A stretch of DNA of 8,584 nucleotides from CAVVWJ01 sp964475685. Lineage in GTDB: Bacteria > Gemmatimonadota > Gemmatimonadetes > Gemmatimonadales > GWC2-71-9. Location: positions 1 to 8,584 of the forward strand of contig CAYYXP010000106.1 of the NCBI GenBank assembly GCA_964475685.1. The letters run 5' to 3'. Numbering within the stretch: position 1 is the stretch's first letter; the number at the start of each line of letters is the position of its first letter. The notes below the pieces were generated by a model. It had not been told where the DNA came from. It worked only from the letters and a program-made list of their open reading frames with translations, and made no database searches. Below, in pieces: positions 1-6,166 of the stretch. The position numbers and the translations under genes were made by a program.

Positions 1-309
1 CCGCTGCACCGTGCCGAGTTCCATCCGTACACCGATCTTCTCCTTCACGATATGGGTCCCGACCTCGACGATGGCTATACCGAGGGTATCGCGCTGACGT
101 CCGAGTGGCGCACCCCGCCGCTTTGGGGGGTCGGTCTGGCGGAGGAATCGCAGGGCGGCCGGATCCATCTGTTACACGACGGACGGGCCAAGAGCTTCCG
201 TGAGGCCATCGAGCTCCACGGCGGCGAAGCCGCGGCCAGCCGCGCGGCCTTCCTCGGGCTCACACCGGAGCAACAGGAGCAGGTCTCGCGGTTCCTGGAG
301 TCGCTCTGA
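1..309 (+). CDS. Di-heme oxidoreductase (DUF1111 family), C-terminal part
   Basis: This is the last 102 codons of a gene that enters from the left edge; the frame is open from base 1 and stops with TGA at 307-309. The visible end has the hallmarks of the DUF1111/di-heme oxidoreductase C-terminus: YTDLLLHDMGPDLDDG, then EWRTPPLWGVGL, then LLHDGRAKSFREAIELHGGEA, ending in an amphipathic helix leading to FLESL. Family members are periplasmic c-type cytochromes of roughly 450-500 residues related to bacterial di-heme peroxidases. The CxxCH haem sites would lie upstream, outside the window, so haem content cannot be confirmed. The ATG at 52 is internal, since family sequence continues before it. 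The stop overlaps the start of the Rieske gene by one base. An expected role is periplasmic electron transfer or oxidation; the substrate is unknown. The family call is confident from C-terminal motifs only. Confidence 0.85.
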   Translation, partial: PLHRAEFHPYTDLLLHDMGPDLDDGYTEGIALTSEWRTPPLWGVGLAEESQGGRIHLLHDGRAKSFREAIELHGGEAAASRAAFLGLTPEQQEQVSRFLESL

Positions 310-755
310 TGCCGACCCGCCGCGAGTTTCTCCGGCAGCTCGAAGTGCTCTCGGCGGGGGCGATGTGCGGTGCGGTCGTTCCCGGACTTGCCGGCTGCGC
401 CCGCTTCCAGTTCGTCAACAGCGGCGTGGAGAGCGGCCGTCTGGTCGTAAGCCGGGAGGAGTTCGGCGCCGGGCCGTACGCCTTGGTCGAGGCGCCCAAT
501 CTTTCCATGCCGATCTACCTCTACCGCCATGAAAACGGTGAGTTCACCGCGGTGCTGACGCGCTGCATGCACCGGAGCTGCCAGGTCGAAGTGGCTGACG
601 GGCACCTCGTGTGCCCCTGTCACGGGAGCGAATACGACAACGCGGGTCGCGTTCTGAAGGGACCCACAGAACTTCCCCTCATCCGGTTCCCGGTCGAGGT
701 GAGCGAGGGGAACATCTACATCGGGCTGCAGGGTCTCGAGCAGGAGTCGGCGTGA
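309..755 (+). CDS. Tat-exported Rieske [2Fe-2S] lipoprotein
   Basis: A 148-residue Rieske iron-sulfur protein, probably a periplasmic electron carrier. The N-terminus has a twin-arginine-like motif (TRREFL, residues 3-8), a hydrophobic stretch, and a lipobox LAGC with Cys30 as likely lipid attachment site, so a folded, cofactor-loaded, membrane-tethered protein is inferred. Cluster ligands are visible: C86-x-H88 in the first loop and C102-x2-H105 in the second, with C91 and C104 placed to form the disulfide found in bc1-type, high-potential Rieske proteins. GSEYD follows the second loop. The protein lacks a catalytic oxygenase domain, so it is a carrier and not a ring-hydroxylating oxygenase. 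The start at 309 shares its A with the upstream TGA, and GGAG at 297-300 gives a Shine-Dalgarno site 8 nt before it. Its neighbour, the di-heme oxidoreductase, is the obvious redox partner, by inference from gene order. Confidence 0.92.
   Translation: MPTRREFLRQLEVLSAGAMCGAVVPGLAGCARFQFVNSGVESGRLVVSREEFGAGPYALVEAPNLSMPIYLYRHENGEFTAVLTRCMHRSCQVEVADGHLVCPCHGSEYDNAGRVLKGPTELPLIRFPVEVSEGNIYIGLQGLEQESA
742..746 (+). promoter_or_regulatory. Ribosome binding site deciding the porin start
   Basis: AGGAG ends 5 nt before the GTG at 752. It lies inside the Rieske coding end and selects GTG 752 over the in-frame ATG at 611, which would overlap the Rieske gene by about 145 bases and add a charged leader in front of a perfect signal peptide. 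Confidence 0.75.
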
Positions 756-1993
756 CCGCGTCGTGCGGCGTGCTCGGGGGATTGGGCGGTATCGTCCTGG
801 CGCTGCTCGGCTTCGCGGTCGCCTCCGCCCAGACGCCTGACACGACGGGCGCGCCCCCGCCAAGGATCAGGGCCCGGGTGGACAGCATCCCGGTGCAGGG
901 CGGCGTCTACAACCGGCCTTTCCTCGCTTCGGTCGGTCGGACCGCCATCGGCGGGTATGTCGAGGGCAATACCAACTACTTCCGGGAAGATGGAGTGTCC
1001 GAAGGGTTCTCCATGGAGCTCCGCCGGTTCAACATCTTCCTGTTCTCGTCGATCGGCTCCCGGATCAGGTTCATCTCGGAGCTCGAGTTCGAGGATGGCG
1101 CCGAGGAGATCACACTGGAGACGGCGCTCGTTGACTTCATAATCAATCCGTCATTCGTGATGCGGGCGGGTGTGCTGCTCCCGCCACTCGGGGCGTTCAA
1201 CGTCAACCACGACTCCCCGCGGTGGGATTTCGTCGACCGGCCGCTGGTCTCCACCGAGATCCTCGCCGCCACCCTTTCCGAGGTGGGGTTCGGGGCGCAC
1301 GGCCGGCTCTTTCCCCGAGGATTCACCGTCACCTACGACGTCTACCTGACCAACGGCCTGGGCGACGGCATCATCCTGAACGACGCCGGCCGCACCAGGC
1401 TTGCGAGCGGGAAGGGAACCGGACTGGTGGCCGAGGACAACAACGGCCGGCCGGCGTTCTCCGGTCGCCTGGGGCTGCAGCGGCGAGATCTCGGCGAGGT
1501 GGGCTTCTCGTACTACGGAGCCATCTACAACATCTTCCGAGTGGACGGACTGGAGGTCGACGAACGGCGCAGCGTGTCGGCATTCGCGGTGGATTTCAAT
1601 ACCGAGATCCGGACCGTGAGCCTGCGTGGTGAGATCGCTCTCACCAGGGTGGACGTGCCCACCGATCTGCGTGAAACGTTCGGTCACCGGCAGTGGGGAG
1701 TCCACCTCGACGCGGTCGTGCCCGTATTCCGGCCGCGTATCCGGGGGCTCGCCGATCCGGTGGTGAGCGCCATCCTCCGGCTGGAGCACGTGGATTTCAA
1801 CGAGGGCACCTTCACCAGCACCGGCGACCCTATCGGCGACGAGATCGACGCGTTCACCACCGGCCTGAGCTTCCGACCCGTCGCCGGGACGGTCTTCAAG
1901 GCGAACTACCGCTTCCAGTCCATCAAGGACCTCGTCGGCAACGACCCGGGCAAACGCGCCGGGTTCCAATTCGGTATCGCCACCTATTTCTGA
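752..1993 (+). CDS. Outer-membrane beta-barrel porin, OprO/OprP-like
   Basis: A 413-residue outer-membrane protein starting at GTG 752 (4-nt GTGA overlap with the Rieske gene). Residues 1-26 form a classical signal peptide: a hydrophobic run GIVLALLGFAVA and an ASA|QT cleavage site. The mature part has alternating hydrophobic/polar strands, for example around RRFNIFLFSSIGSRIRFISELEFEDG and VGFSYYGAIYNIFRVDG, and ends in Phe (GIATYF), the usual signal for barrel assembly by BAM. Length and the early strand pattern fit the phosphate-selective porin O/P superfamily (PF07396-like). Phosphate selectivity itself is not shown. In the operon it probably gives the outer-membrane path for the compound handled by the redox pair and the ABC transporter downstream. 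It could alternatively be a general barrel of unknown specificity. No frame damage is visible. Confidence 0.82.
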   Translation: MTASCGVLGGLGGIVLALLGFAVASAQTPDTTGAPPPRIRARVDSIPVQGGVYNRPFLASVGRTAIGGYVEGNTNYFREDGVSEGFSMELRRFNIFLFSSIGSRIRFISELEFEDGAEEITLETALVDFIINPSFVMRAGVLLPPLGAFNVNHDSPRWDFVDRPLVSTEILAATLSEVGFGAHGRLFPRGFTVTYDVYLTNGLGDGIILNDAGRTRLASGKGTGLVAEDNNGRPAFSGRLGLQRRDLGEVGFSYYGAIYNIFRVDGLEVDERRSVSAFAVDFNTEIRTVSLRGEIALTRVDVPTDLRETFGHRQWGVHLDAVVPVFRPRIRGLADPVVSAILRLEHVDFNEGTFTSTGDPIGDEIDAFTTGLSFRPVAGTVFKANYRFQSIKDLVGNDPGKRAGFQFGIATYF

Positions 1994-2835
1994 TGCCCTC
2001 CGGTAACCACGGAGTCGCCTTGTTCGGCGTGCTCCTGATTCTCCTCCTCGCGGCCGGCCCCATGGCGGCCCAACTGCCCGCCATCGCGGTCGAGCGGCGG
2101 CTTGCCGCGCAGTTGGGACTCTCGGTGGGCGACACCGTCCGGCTCGGTCCCACCCCCGATTCGGTGCGCCTGGCGGCAACCGTTGCCGCCGTCTTCGAGC
2201 CCCGCCCCGACCCCGCGGAGATCGCGCGCCCCAACCGGCGCATCCGGATGCATCTGCCGGATCTCGCCGCGCTCCTGGGAGCGCCTGACAGGGTTGATCG
2301 CTTCGGCGTGGCGCTCCGCCCGGGCGTCCGTCCCGATTCGGCGGCCGCCATTCTCGACCGGAGCGCATTCGGGTACCAGGCCTTCTCCTCCCGGGCCATC
2401 GCCTCGGGATCGTCGCAGACCTTCCGCGTGGTGAGCCGCTTTCACCGCGCCATCGCCGTCATCTCCATCGTGGCCAGCGCCGTCTTTCTCCTCTGCATCA
2501 TGCTCCTCAAGGTTGAGGAGCGCCGGCTGGATGCCGCCGTCATGCGGTTCGTCGGGGTGCGGCGGCGCACCATCTTCGGGGCACTCGTTCTCGAGGCCGC
2601 ACTCGTCGCCGTCGTGGGGTCTGCGGTGGGTGCCGTCCTCGCGGTCGTTGCCGGAGCGGCCACCAACGCCTACTACCGCCGCTTCTTCGACACCGCGCTG
2701 ACCTTCTCGATCATCACTCCCCGGATCGTCGCTTTCAGCGTGGCGCTCTCGTTGGCCCTCGGCCTGCTCGCCGGGGCCGCCGCCGCCGCCCGCCTGGTGC
2801 GGACCCGCCCGATGGTGCTCTGGGGCCGAGGGTGA
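1993..2835 (+). CDS. Short FtsX/MacB-type ABC permease lacking the N-terminal half
   Basis: A 280-residue inner-membrane permease. The N-terminus (residues 8-22, GVALFGVLLILLLAAG followed by PMAAQ) reads as a signal peptide or single TM. It lacks the basic, arginine-rich lead and extended TM1 of usual family members. Residues about 28-145 resemble only the second half of a MacB periplasmic domain, beginning PAIAVERRLAAQLGLSVGDTVRL. Three C-terminal TM helices follow at about 153-174, 197-223 and 245-268. Between the first two of these lies the coupling region EERRLDAAVMRFVGVRRRTIF (about 175-195), the conserved ATPase-contacting element of FtsX-like permeases. So it keeps the ATPase-binding and translocation half but is missing TM1 plus the first periplasmic half, which may be supplied by the protein at 4696-6123. 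Its start overlaps the porin TGA by one base with no evident Shine-Dalgarno site, so coupling is likely. Probably AttF/AttG-like. Confidence 0.82.
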   Translation: MPSGNHGVALFGVLLILLLAAGPMAAQLPAIAVERRLAAQLGLSVGDTVRLGPTPDSVRLAATVAAVFEPRPDPAEIARPNRRIRMHLPDLAALLGAPDRVDRFGVALRPGVRPDSAAAILDRSAFGYQAFSSRAIASGSSQTFRVVSRFHRAIAVISIVASAVFLLCIMLLKVEERRLDAAVMRFVGVRRRTIFGALVLEAALVAVVGSAVGAVLAVVAGAATNAYYRRFFDTALTFSIITPRIVAFSVALSLALGLLAGAAAAARLVRTRPMVLWGRG

Positions 2836-4025
2836 CGGGCCTCGGCTGGGGACTGCGCGGCCTCGGGCGCCATCCTCTGCGGACAGCGCTGTCGGTTATG
2901 GGAATCGCCGTTGCCGCCGCGATGCTCCTTGACATGGTCATGCTCAGCGGTGGCATCGACAAGTCGTTCGCGGAGCTGCTTCTCGCCCGCGGATTCCAGA
3001 TCCGCATCACGCCCAAGGGCACGCTCCCCTTCGACACCGAGGCCACCCTGCCCGACGCCGCCCGAATCCTCGAGGGCATTCGCCGGGATCCCGGCGTCGA
3101 GGTCGCCGGCGCCGTGCTGGGCACGCCGCTGTTCGGCGAGGCGCCGGACTCGCTCGCCACGCTCTTCGGCTACGGCGTCATGCCGGACGCGCAGGGGCTC
3201 TATCAGGTCACCGCCGGAAACGATCTGACGTCCGCTGATTCGAGCGGAGTGCTCCTGAGCCCCGCCGCGGCACGCCTGCTCCGCGCATCGGTGGGCGACA
3301 CCGTGACCCTCGTGGGCAAGCTCGACCCCCAGGCGCCCGCGGTGCCGGCGGGGAAGCGCGTCGTCGTGCGTGGCGTCGTTCGCTGGCTGTACGACGCACG
3401 GGGGCAGGCCTCGGTGGGCGCCATCCTTCCGGTCATGCAGCGGCTCGCCCGCCAACGGGGCGACGACCGCGTCTCGCTCATCGTCGTGAAGGTGAAGAAC
3501 GACGGCGACGTCGGCGTCGTCGCCGAACGGCTGCGCCAGCGCTACCCGCGTCTTGAGGTGAACAGCGTGGCCGACCTCGTGATCCAGTTCCGCAAGCGCT
3601 TGGTTTACTTCCGCCAGCTCTCCTACATCCTGGCCTCGATGAGCCTGATCGTCACCGTTCTGCTCGTCGCCACCATCCTCACCATCACGGTGAGCGAACG
3701 CCTCGGCGAGATCGCCACCCTCCGCGCCATCGGTGTGAGCCGCGCGACCATCGTGCGCCAGGTGCTCGCCGAGGGCACGGCGCTCACCGTCGCCGGCGCC
3801 GCGCTGGGGATAGCGCTGGGCCTGGCCACCGCCAGGTATCTCGACGCGATCCTCACCAGCTTCCCGGGGCTGCCGGCCGCCTTCTCCTTCTTCGTGCCGC
3901 GGGCTGACGCGCTGGCCACCGCGGCCGTGGTTCTCCTGGTAACCGGGTCGCTCGCGGGCGCGTACCCCGCCTGGCTCGCCGCCCGCGCGCCGATCGCGGC
4001 GACGCTCCGCTCGGAGGCGACGTGA
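2832..4025 (+). CDS. FtsX/MacB-type ABC transporter permease (full length)
   Basis: A 397-residue inner-membrane permease with the complete type VII (MacB-like) layout. A basic lead (RGLGRHPLRTALSVMG) enters TM1 at about 18-38. A periplasmic domain of about 220 residues follows, containing the usual VLLSPAAARLLRASVGDTVTL segment. TM2 is at about 262-286, TM3 at about 315-338 and TM4 at about 360-384. The coupling element ERLGEIATLRAIGVSRATIVRQVLAEG sits between TM2 and TM3 and should dock onto the ATPase encoded next. Start is GTG 2832, in a GTGA overlap with the previous gene; GGGG at 2822-2825 is a weak ribosome site. MacB-type machines couple ATP hydrolysis to periplasmic movements and usually act on substrates already in the periplasm or outer leaflet. 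Here it probably pairs with the short permease just upstream to form a heterodimer. No MacA-like adaptor is seen in the window. Confidence 0.9.
   Translation: MTGLGWGLRGLGRHPLRTALSVMGIAVAAAMLLDMVMLSGGIDKSFAELLLARGFQIRITPKGTLPFDTEATLPDAARILEGIRRDPGVEVAGAVLGTPLFGEAPDSLATLFGYGVMPDAQGLYQVTAGNDLTSADSSGVLLSPAAARLLRASVGDTVTLVGKLDPQAPAVPAGKRVVVRGVVRWLYDARGQASVGAILPVMQRLARQRGDDRVSLIVVKVKNDGDVGVVAERLRQRYPRLEVNSVADLVIQFRKRLVYFRQLSYILASMSLIVTVLLVATILTITVSERLGEIATLRAIGVSRATIVRQVLAEGTALTVAGAALGIALGLATARYLDAILTSFPGLPAAFSFFVPRADALATAAVVLLVTGSLAGAYPAWLAARAPIAATLRSEAT
4013..4017 (+). promoter_or_regulatory. Ribosome binding site for the ABC ATPase
   Basis: GGAGG, 4 nt before the GTG at 4022 and inside the end of the permease gene. 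It supports the GTG start in the GTGA overlap. Confidence 0.75.
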
Positions 4026-4696
4026 CGCCGCCGCTGCTGCTGGCTTCGGGTCTCCGCAAGGACTACCCCATGAACGGCGACACCGTTCACGCCCTCCGGG
4101 GTGTCTCCCTGCGCGTGGAGGCCGGCGAATACGTCGCGATTGTGGGGCCTTCCGGCAGCGGCAAGTCAACGCTGCTCCAGCTCATCGGCGGCATAGATAC
4201 CCCGTCGGCCGGGACCGTCGAGCTGCTGGGGACGAGGCTCGATGCCCTCTCCGATCGCGACCTCACCCGCTTCCGCCTCACCCGGCTCGGCTTCGTCTTC
4301 CAGCGGTTTCACCTGCTGCCCGTGCTCACCGCGAGGGAGAACGTCGAGCTGCCGATGTCCGAGGCCGGCGTGTCCCTGCCTGAGCGCCGAAAGCGCGCTG
4401 AGGAGCTGCTGGCGTACGTCGGCCTCGGGGCGCGCGGCGGACACCGCGCCACCCAGCTCTCCGGTGGCGAGATGCAGCGCGTCGCCGTCGCCCGCGCGCT
4501 GGCCAACCGGCCGGCGCTCCTCCTGGCCGATGAGCCGACCGGCGAGCTCGATGCCGCCACCGGGCGAGAGATTCTCGACCTCTTCCGCCGCCTCAACGCG
4601 GATGGGGGGACGCTGGTCGTCGTCACCCACGACGATCGCCTCGCCGCGGAGGCGAGGCGCGTGGTTCACATGCTCGACGGCGCCATCCGCGACTGA
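4022..4696 (+). CDS. ABC transporter ATPase, LolD/MacB family
   Basis: A 224-residue cytoplasmic ATPase with every catalytic motif intact: Walker A GPSGSGKST (42-50), Q-loop VFQ (Gln94) followed by the RFHLLPVLTARENVELP stretch typical of LolD/MacB-type proteins, signature LSGGEMQRVAVARAL (146-160), Walker B LLLADEPTGELD (166-177; catalytic Glu171), and the switch His203 in VVTHD. It belongs to the family that powers lipoprotein release (LolCDE), macrolide/peptide export (MacB) and FtsEX-like mechanotransmission. It should energise the two permeases immediately upstream. It is a stand-alone nucleotide-binding subunit, in contrast to E. coli MacB, where the ATPase is fused to the permease. GTG start in a GTGA overlap; the stop overlaps the next ATG by one base. 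In an AttEFGH-like reading it corresponds to AttE. Substrate cannot be deduced from the ATPase. Confidence 0.96.
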   Translation: MTPPLLLASGLRKDYPMNGDTVHALRGVSLRVEAGEYVAIVGPSGSGKSTLLQLIGGIDTPSAGTVELLGTRLDALSDRDLTRFRLTRLGFVFQRFHLLPVLTARENVELPMSEAGVSLPERRKRAEELLAYVGLGARGGHRATQLSGGEMQRVAVARALANRPALLLADEPTGELDAATGREILDLFRRLNADGGTLVVVTHDDRLAAEARRVVHMLDGAIRD

Positions 4697-6123
4697 TGCT
4701 GTTCACCCTGGCCTTTCGCCATCTCTGGGTGCGGAAGTTCCGCTCCTTCTTCCTGCTCTTCGGCTTCGCGCTCGGCGTGGGGGTGATGGTGGTGCTGCTC
4801 TCGGTCGGAGAGGCGATGCTCGATCAATCGCGGGACGTTTCCCTCGTGGGAGGGGGAGAGGTGACCATTCTGCCCCAGGGGATCGACATCGAGGCGATGC
4901 GGACCGGCGGGATGTTCTTCACGATGGACCGGGCCCGATTCCTCACCCGCCAGACCCTCGGCGGGCCGCGTCACGCCGATATGGTGCGCGCCGTGTCGCC
5001 GGCGGTGGAAGGGAAACTGGTCTACCTCTGCAAGCCCGCCCCGGACTGCCGACCCGCCGCGGTGCGCGCCGGGGGCGAGATACCGAGTCGCGCCGCGGCC
5101 GTCGGCGCGGGGCTCGATGTGCTCCGGGGTGGGTGGACCGATTCCCCCGCCGATTCGGCCTACATCACCCCGTCCCCGCAGCAGCTGTATGACGAGCTGG
5201 ACCGCTTTCACATCCCGCCGCGTCCCGACTCCACCTGGGCGGAATGGCAGTACTACAACGTCGTGACCGGGCCGGGCGAATGGTGGTACGTCACCTATCT
5301 GGTCGGTGGAGAAGTGCCGGACGGGCGCTGGGGCGGCCGGGTGCTGGTGACCCACCGCCGCGCTGACGGCGCCTACGATCGCTTCACCTCCGAAGCCCCC
5401 GGCGCGGCGGGGATGTTCGACACCGCGCGCGCCGATCTCACCATCGGGCCGAGCCGGGTTCGCCAGCGCGACGGGTCCTACCTTCTCCATGCGCAGGCGA
5501 GCGGCGACGCCGGGGTCGCCACCATCGACCTCACCGTCCGCCCGGTGCCCGGTCGCTTCTTTCCCCCGGTGGAGCTCCGGGAGGAGGCGCTCCTCTCGGG
5601 GTACGTCGTCCCCGCGCTGGCCGCGTCGGCCAGCGGTACGATCTGCGTGGCGGGCCGCTGCCGCACCGTTCACGATGTTCCCGCCTATCACGACCACAAC
5701 TGGGGCGTCTGGCGCGACGTGACCTGGGAATGGGGCGCGGCCAGTGGTTCGCTGGTGAGCGTGCTTTACGGCGGAGTACGGGCTGGAGATGGCGGCGGAT
5801 CTCCGTTCTTCCTCTCGCTGGTGGATTCGCTTGGCGTACGCCAGATCCTCCGCTTCGGCACCATCGACTATCGCGGGTCCCGGCCGGCGGCGGGGCTTCC
5901 CGGGGTCCGGGCGCCGCGAACCTTCGGCCTGGTGGCGAGCCGTTTGGCCGATACCGTCCGCCTCGAGGTGGACGTCGCGGATGTGCTGGCGAGCGGGACG
6001 GGCGTGAAGGGCATCCGGCGCACCTTTCTCCAGATGCGCGGGAGTTTCACGCTTCAGGGGAAGGTCGGCGGAGAGGTGGTGGCTGACACCGGGCAGGGCT
6101 TCTTCGAGACCTACGTGCAATAA
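4696..6123 (+). CDS. Membrane-anchored CrtC/AttH-type lipocalin-like protein with a permease-like N-terminus
   Basis: A 475-residue protein in two parts. Residues 1-165 look like the front of an FtsX/MacB permease: basic lead (RHLWVRKFRS), TM helix at about 18-37, then a periplasmic segment (GGGEVTILPQGIDIEAM, later DRARFLTRQTLGGPRHADMVRAVSPAVEGKLVYL) like the first half of a MacB periplasmic domain. From about residue 175 to the end is a lipocalin-like domain of the CrtC/AttH family (PF09410/PF17186 type). It contains EWQYYNVVTGPGEWWYVTYLVGG near its start and the diagnostic YHDHNWG motif at 331-337. Family members bind hydrophobic ligands or hydrate carotenoids; the AttH branch is associated with ABC transporters. 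No further TM helices follow, so the lipocalin should be tethered on the periplasmic face. Carotenoid hydratase activity is not indicated, since no carotenoid genes are nearby. ATG overlaps the ATPase stop by one base; no Shine-Dalgarno site is seen. Confidence 0.82.
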   Translation: MLFTLAFRHLWVRKFRSFFLLFGFALGVGVMVVLLSVGEAMLDQSRDVSLVGGGEVTILPQGIDIEAMRTGGMFFTMDRARFLTRQTLGGPRHADMVRAVSPAVEGKLVYLCKPAPDCRPAAVRAGGEIPSRAAAVGAGLDVLRGGWTDSPADSAYITPSPQQLYDELDRFHIPPRPDSTWAEWQYYNVVTGPGEWWYVTYLVGGEVPDGRWGGRVLVTHRRADGAYDRFTSEAPGAAGMFDTARADLTIGPSRVRQRDGSYLLHAQASGDAGVATIDLTVRPVPGRFFPPVELREEALLSGYVVPALAASASGTICVAGRCRTVHDVPAYHDHNWGVWRDVTWEWGAASGSLVSVLYGGVRAGDGGGSPFFLSLVDSLGVRQILRFGTIDYRGSRPAAGLPGVRAPRTFGLVASRLADTVRLEVDVADVLASGTGVKGIRRTFLQMRGSFTLQGKVGGEVVADTGQGFFETYVQ

Positions 6124-6147
6124 CGTGGCGCTACGCCGACCTTTCGA

Positions 6148-6166
6148 GTTTGAGGTATGTTCAAAC
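6148..6166. repeat. 19-bp inverted repeat before the NTF2-like gene
   Basis: GTTTGA (6148-6153) and TCAAAC (6161-6166) form a perfect 6-bp inverted repeat around a 7-nt centre. It covers the first possible ATG (6157) and ends just before the second (6169). It is AT-rich compared with the surroundings. It may be an operator for a dimeric regulator, a weak RNA hairpin holding the GAGG sequence (6152-6155), or chance. The spacing does not match the FNR/CRP consensus, which has 6 nt between TTGA and TCAA against 7 here. Confidence 0.4.

Noticed and set aside
611..751. Upstream extension of the porin frame to ATG 611
   Set aside because: It would overlap most of the second Rieske cluster region and bury a perfect signal peptide behind a charged leader; GTG 752 has AGGAG at 5 nt and a typical GTGA junction.
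1151..2368. 405-codon minus-strand open frame
   Set aside because: Antisense to the porin and short permease; low-complexity charged translation with no family signature.
1993..2835. Short permease as a frameshifted or decayed gene
   Set aside because: It has intact overlaps on both sides, its own hydrophobic export signal and a complete C-terminal TM/coupling region, and the missing half is not found as a remnant upstream, where the porin frame is intact.
2673..4169. 498-codon minus-strand open frame
   Set aside because: Antisense shadow of the two permease genes, without domain motifs or a ribosome site; the plus strand has intact permease motifs.
4242..5192. 316-codon plus-strand frame overlapping the ATPase and lipocalin genes
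   Set aside because: Ser/Pro/Arg-rich out-of-frame translation of genes whose own frames carry complete ABC and CrtC/AttH motifs.
4696..6123. Annotation as carotenoid 1,2-hydratase (crtC)
   Set aside because: The YHDHNWG motif is shared by CrtC and the AttH branch; the transporter context, membrane anchor and absence of carotenoid genes favour an AttH-like role.
6127..6137. GGCG-cta-CGCC hairpin after the lipocalin gene as a terminator
   Set aside because: Only a 4-bp stem with a 3-nt loop and no following T-run; insufficient for an intrinsic terminator.
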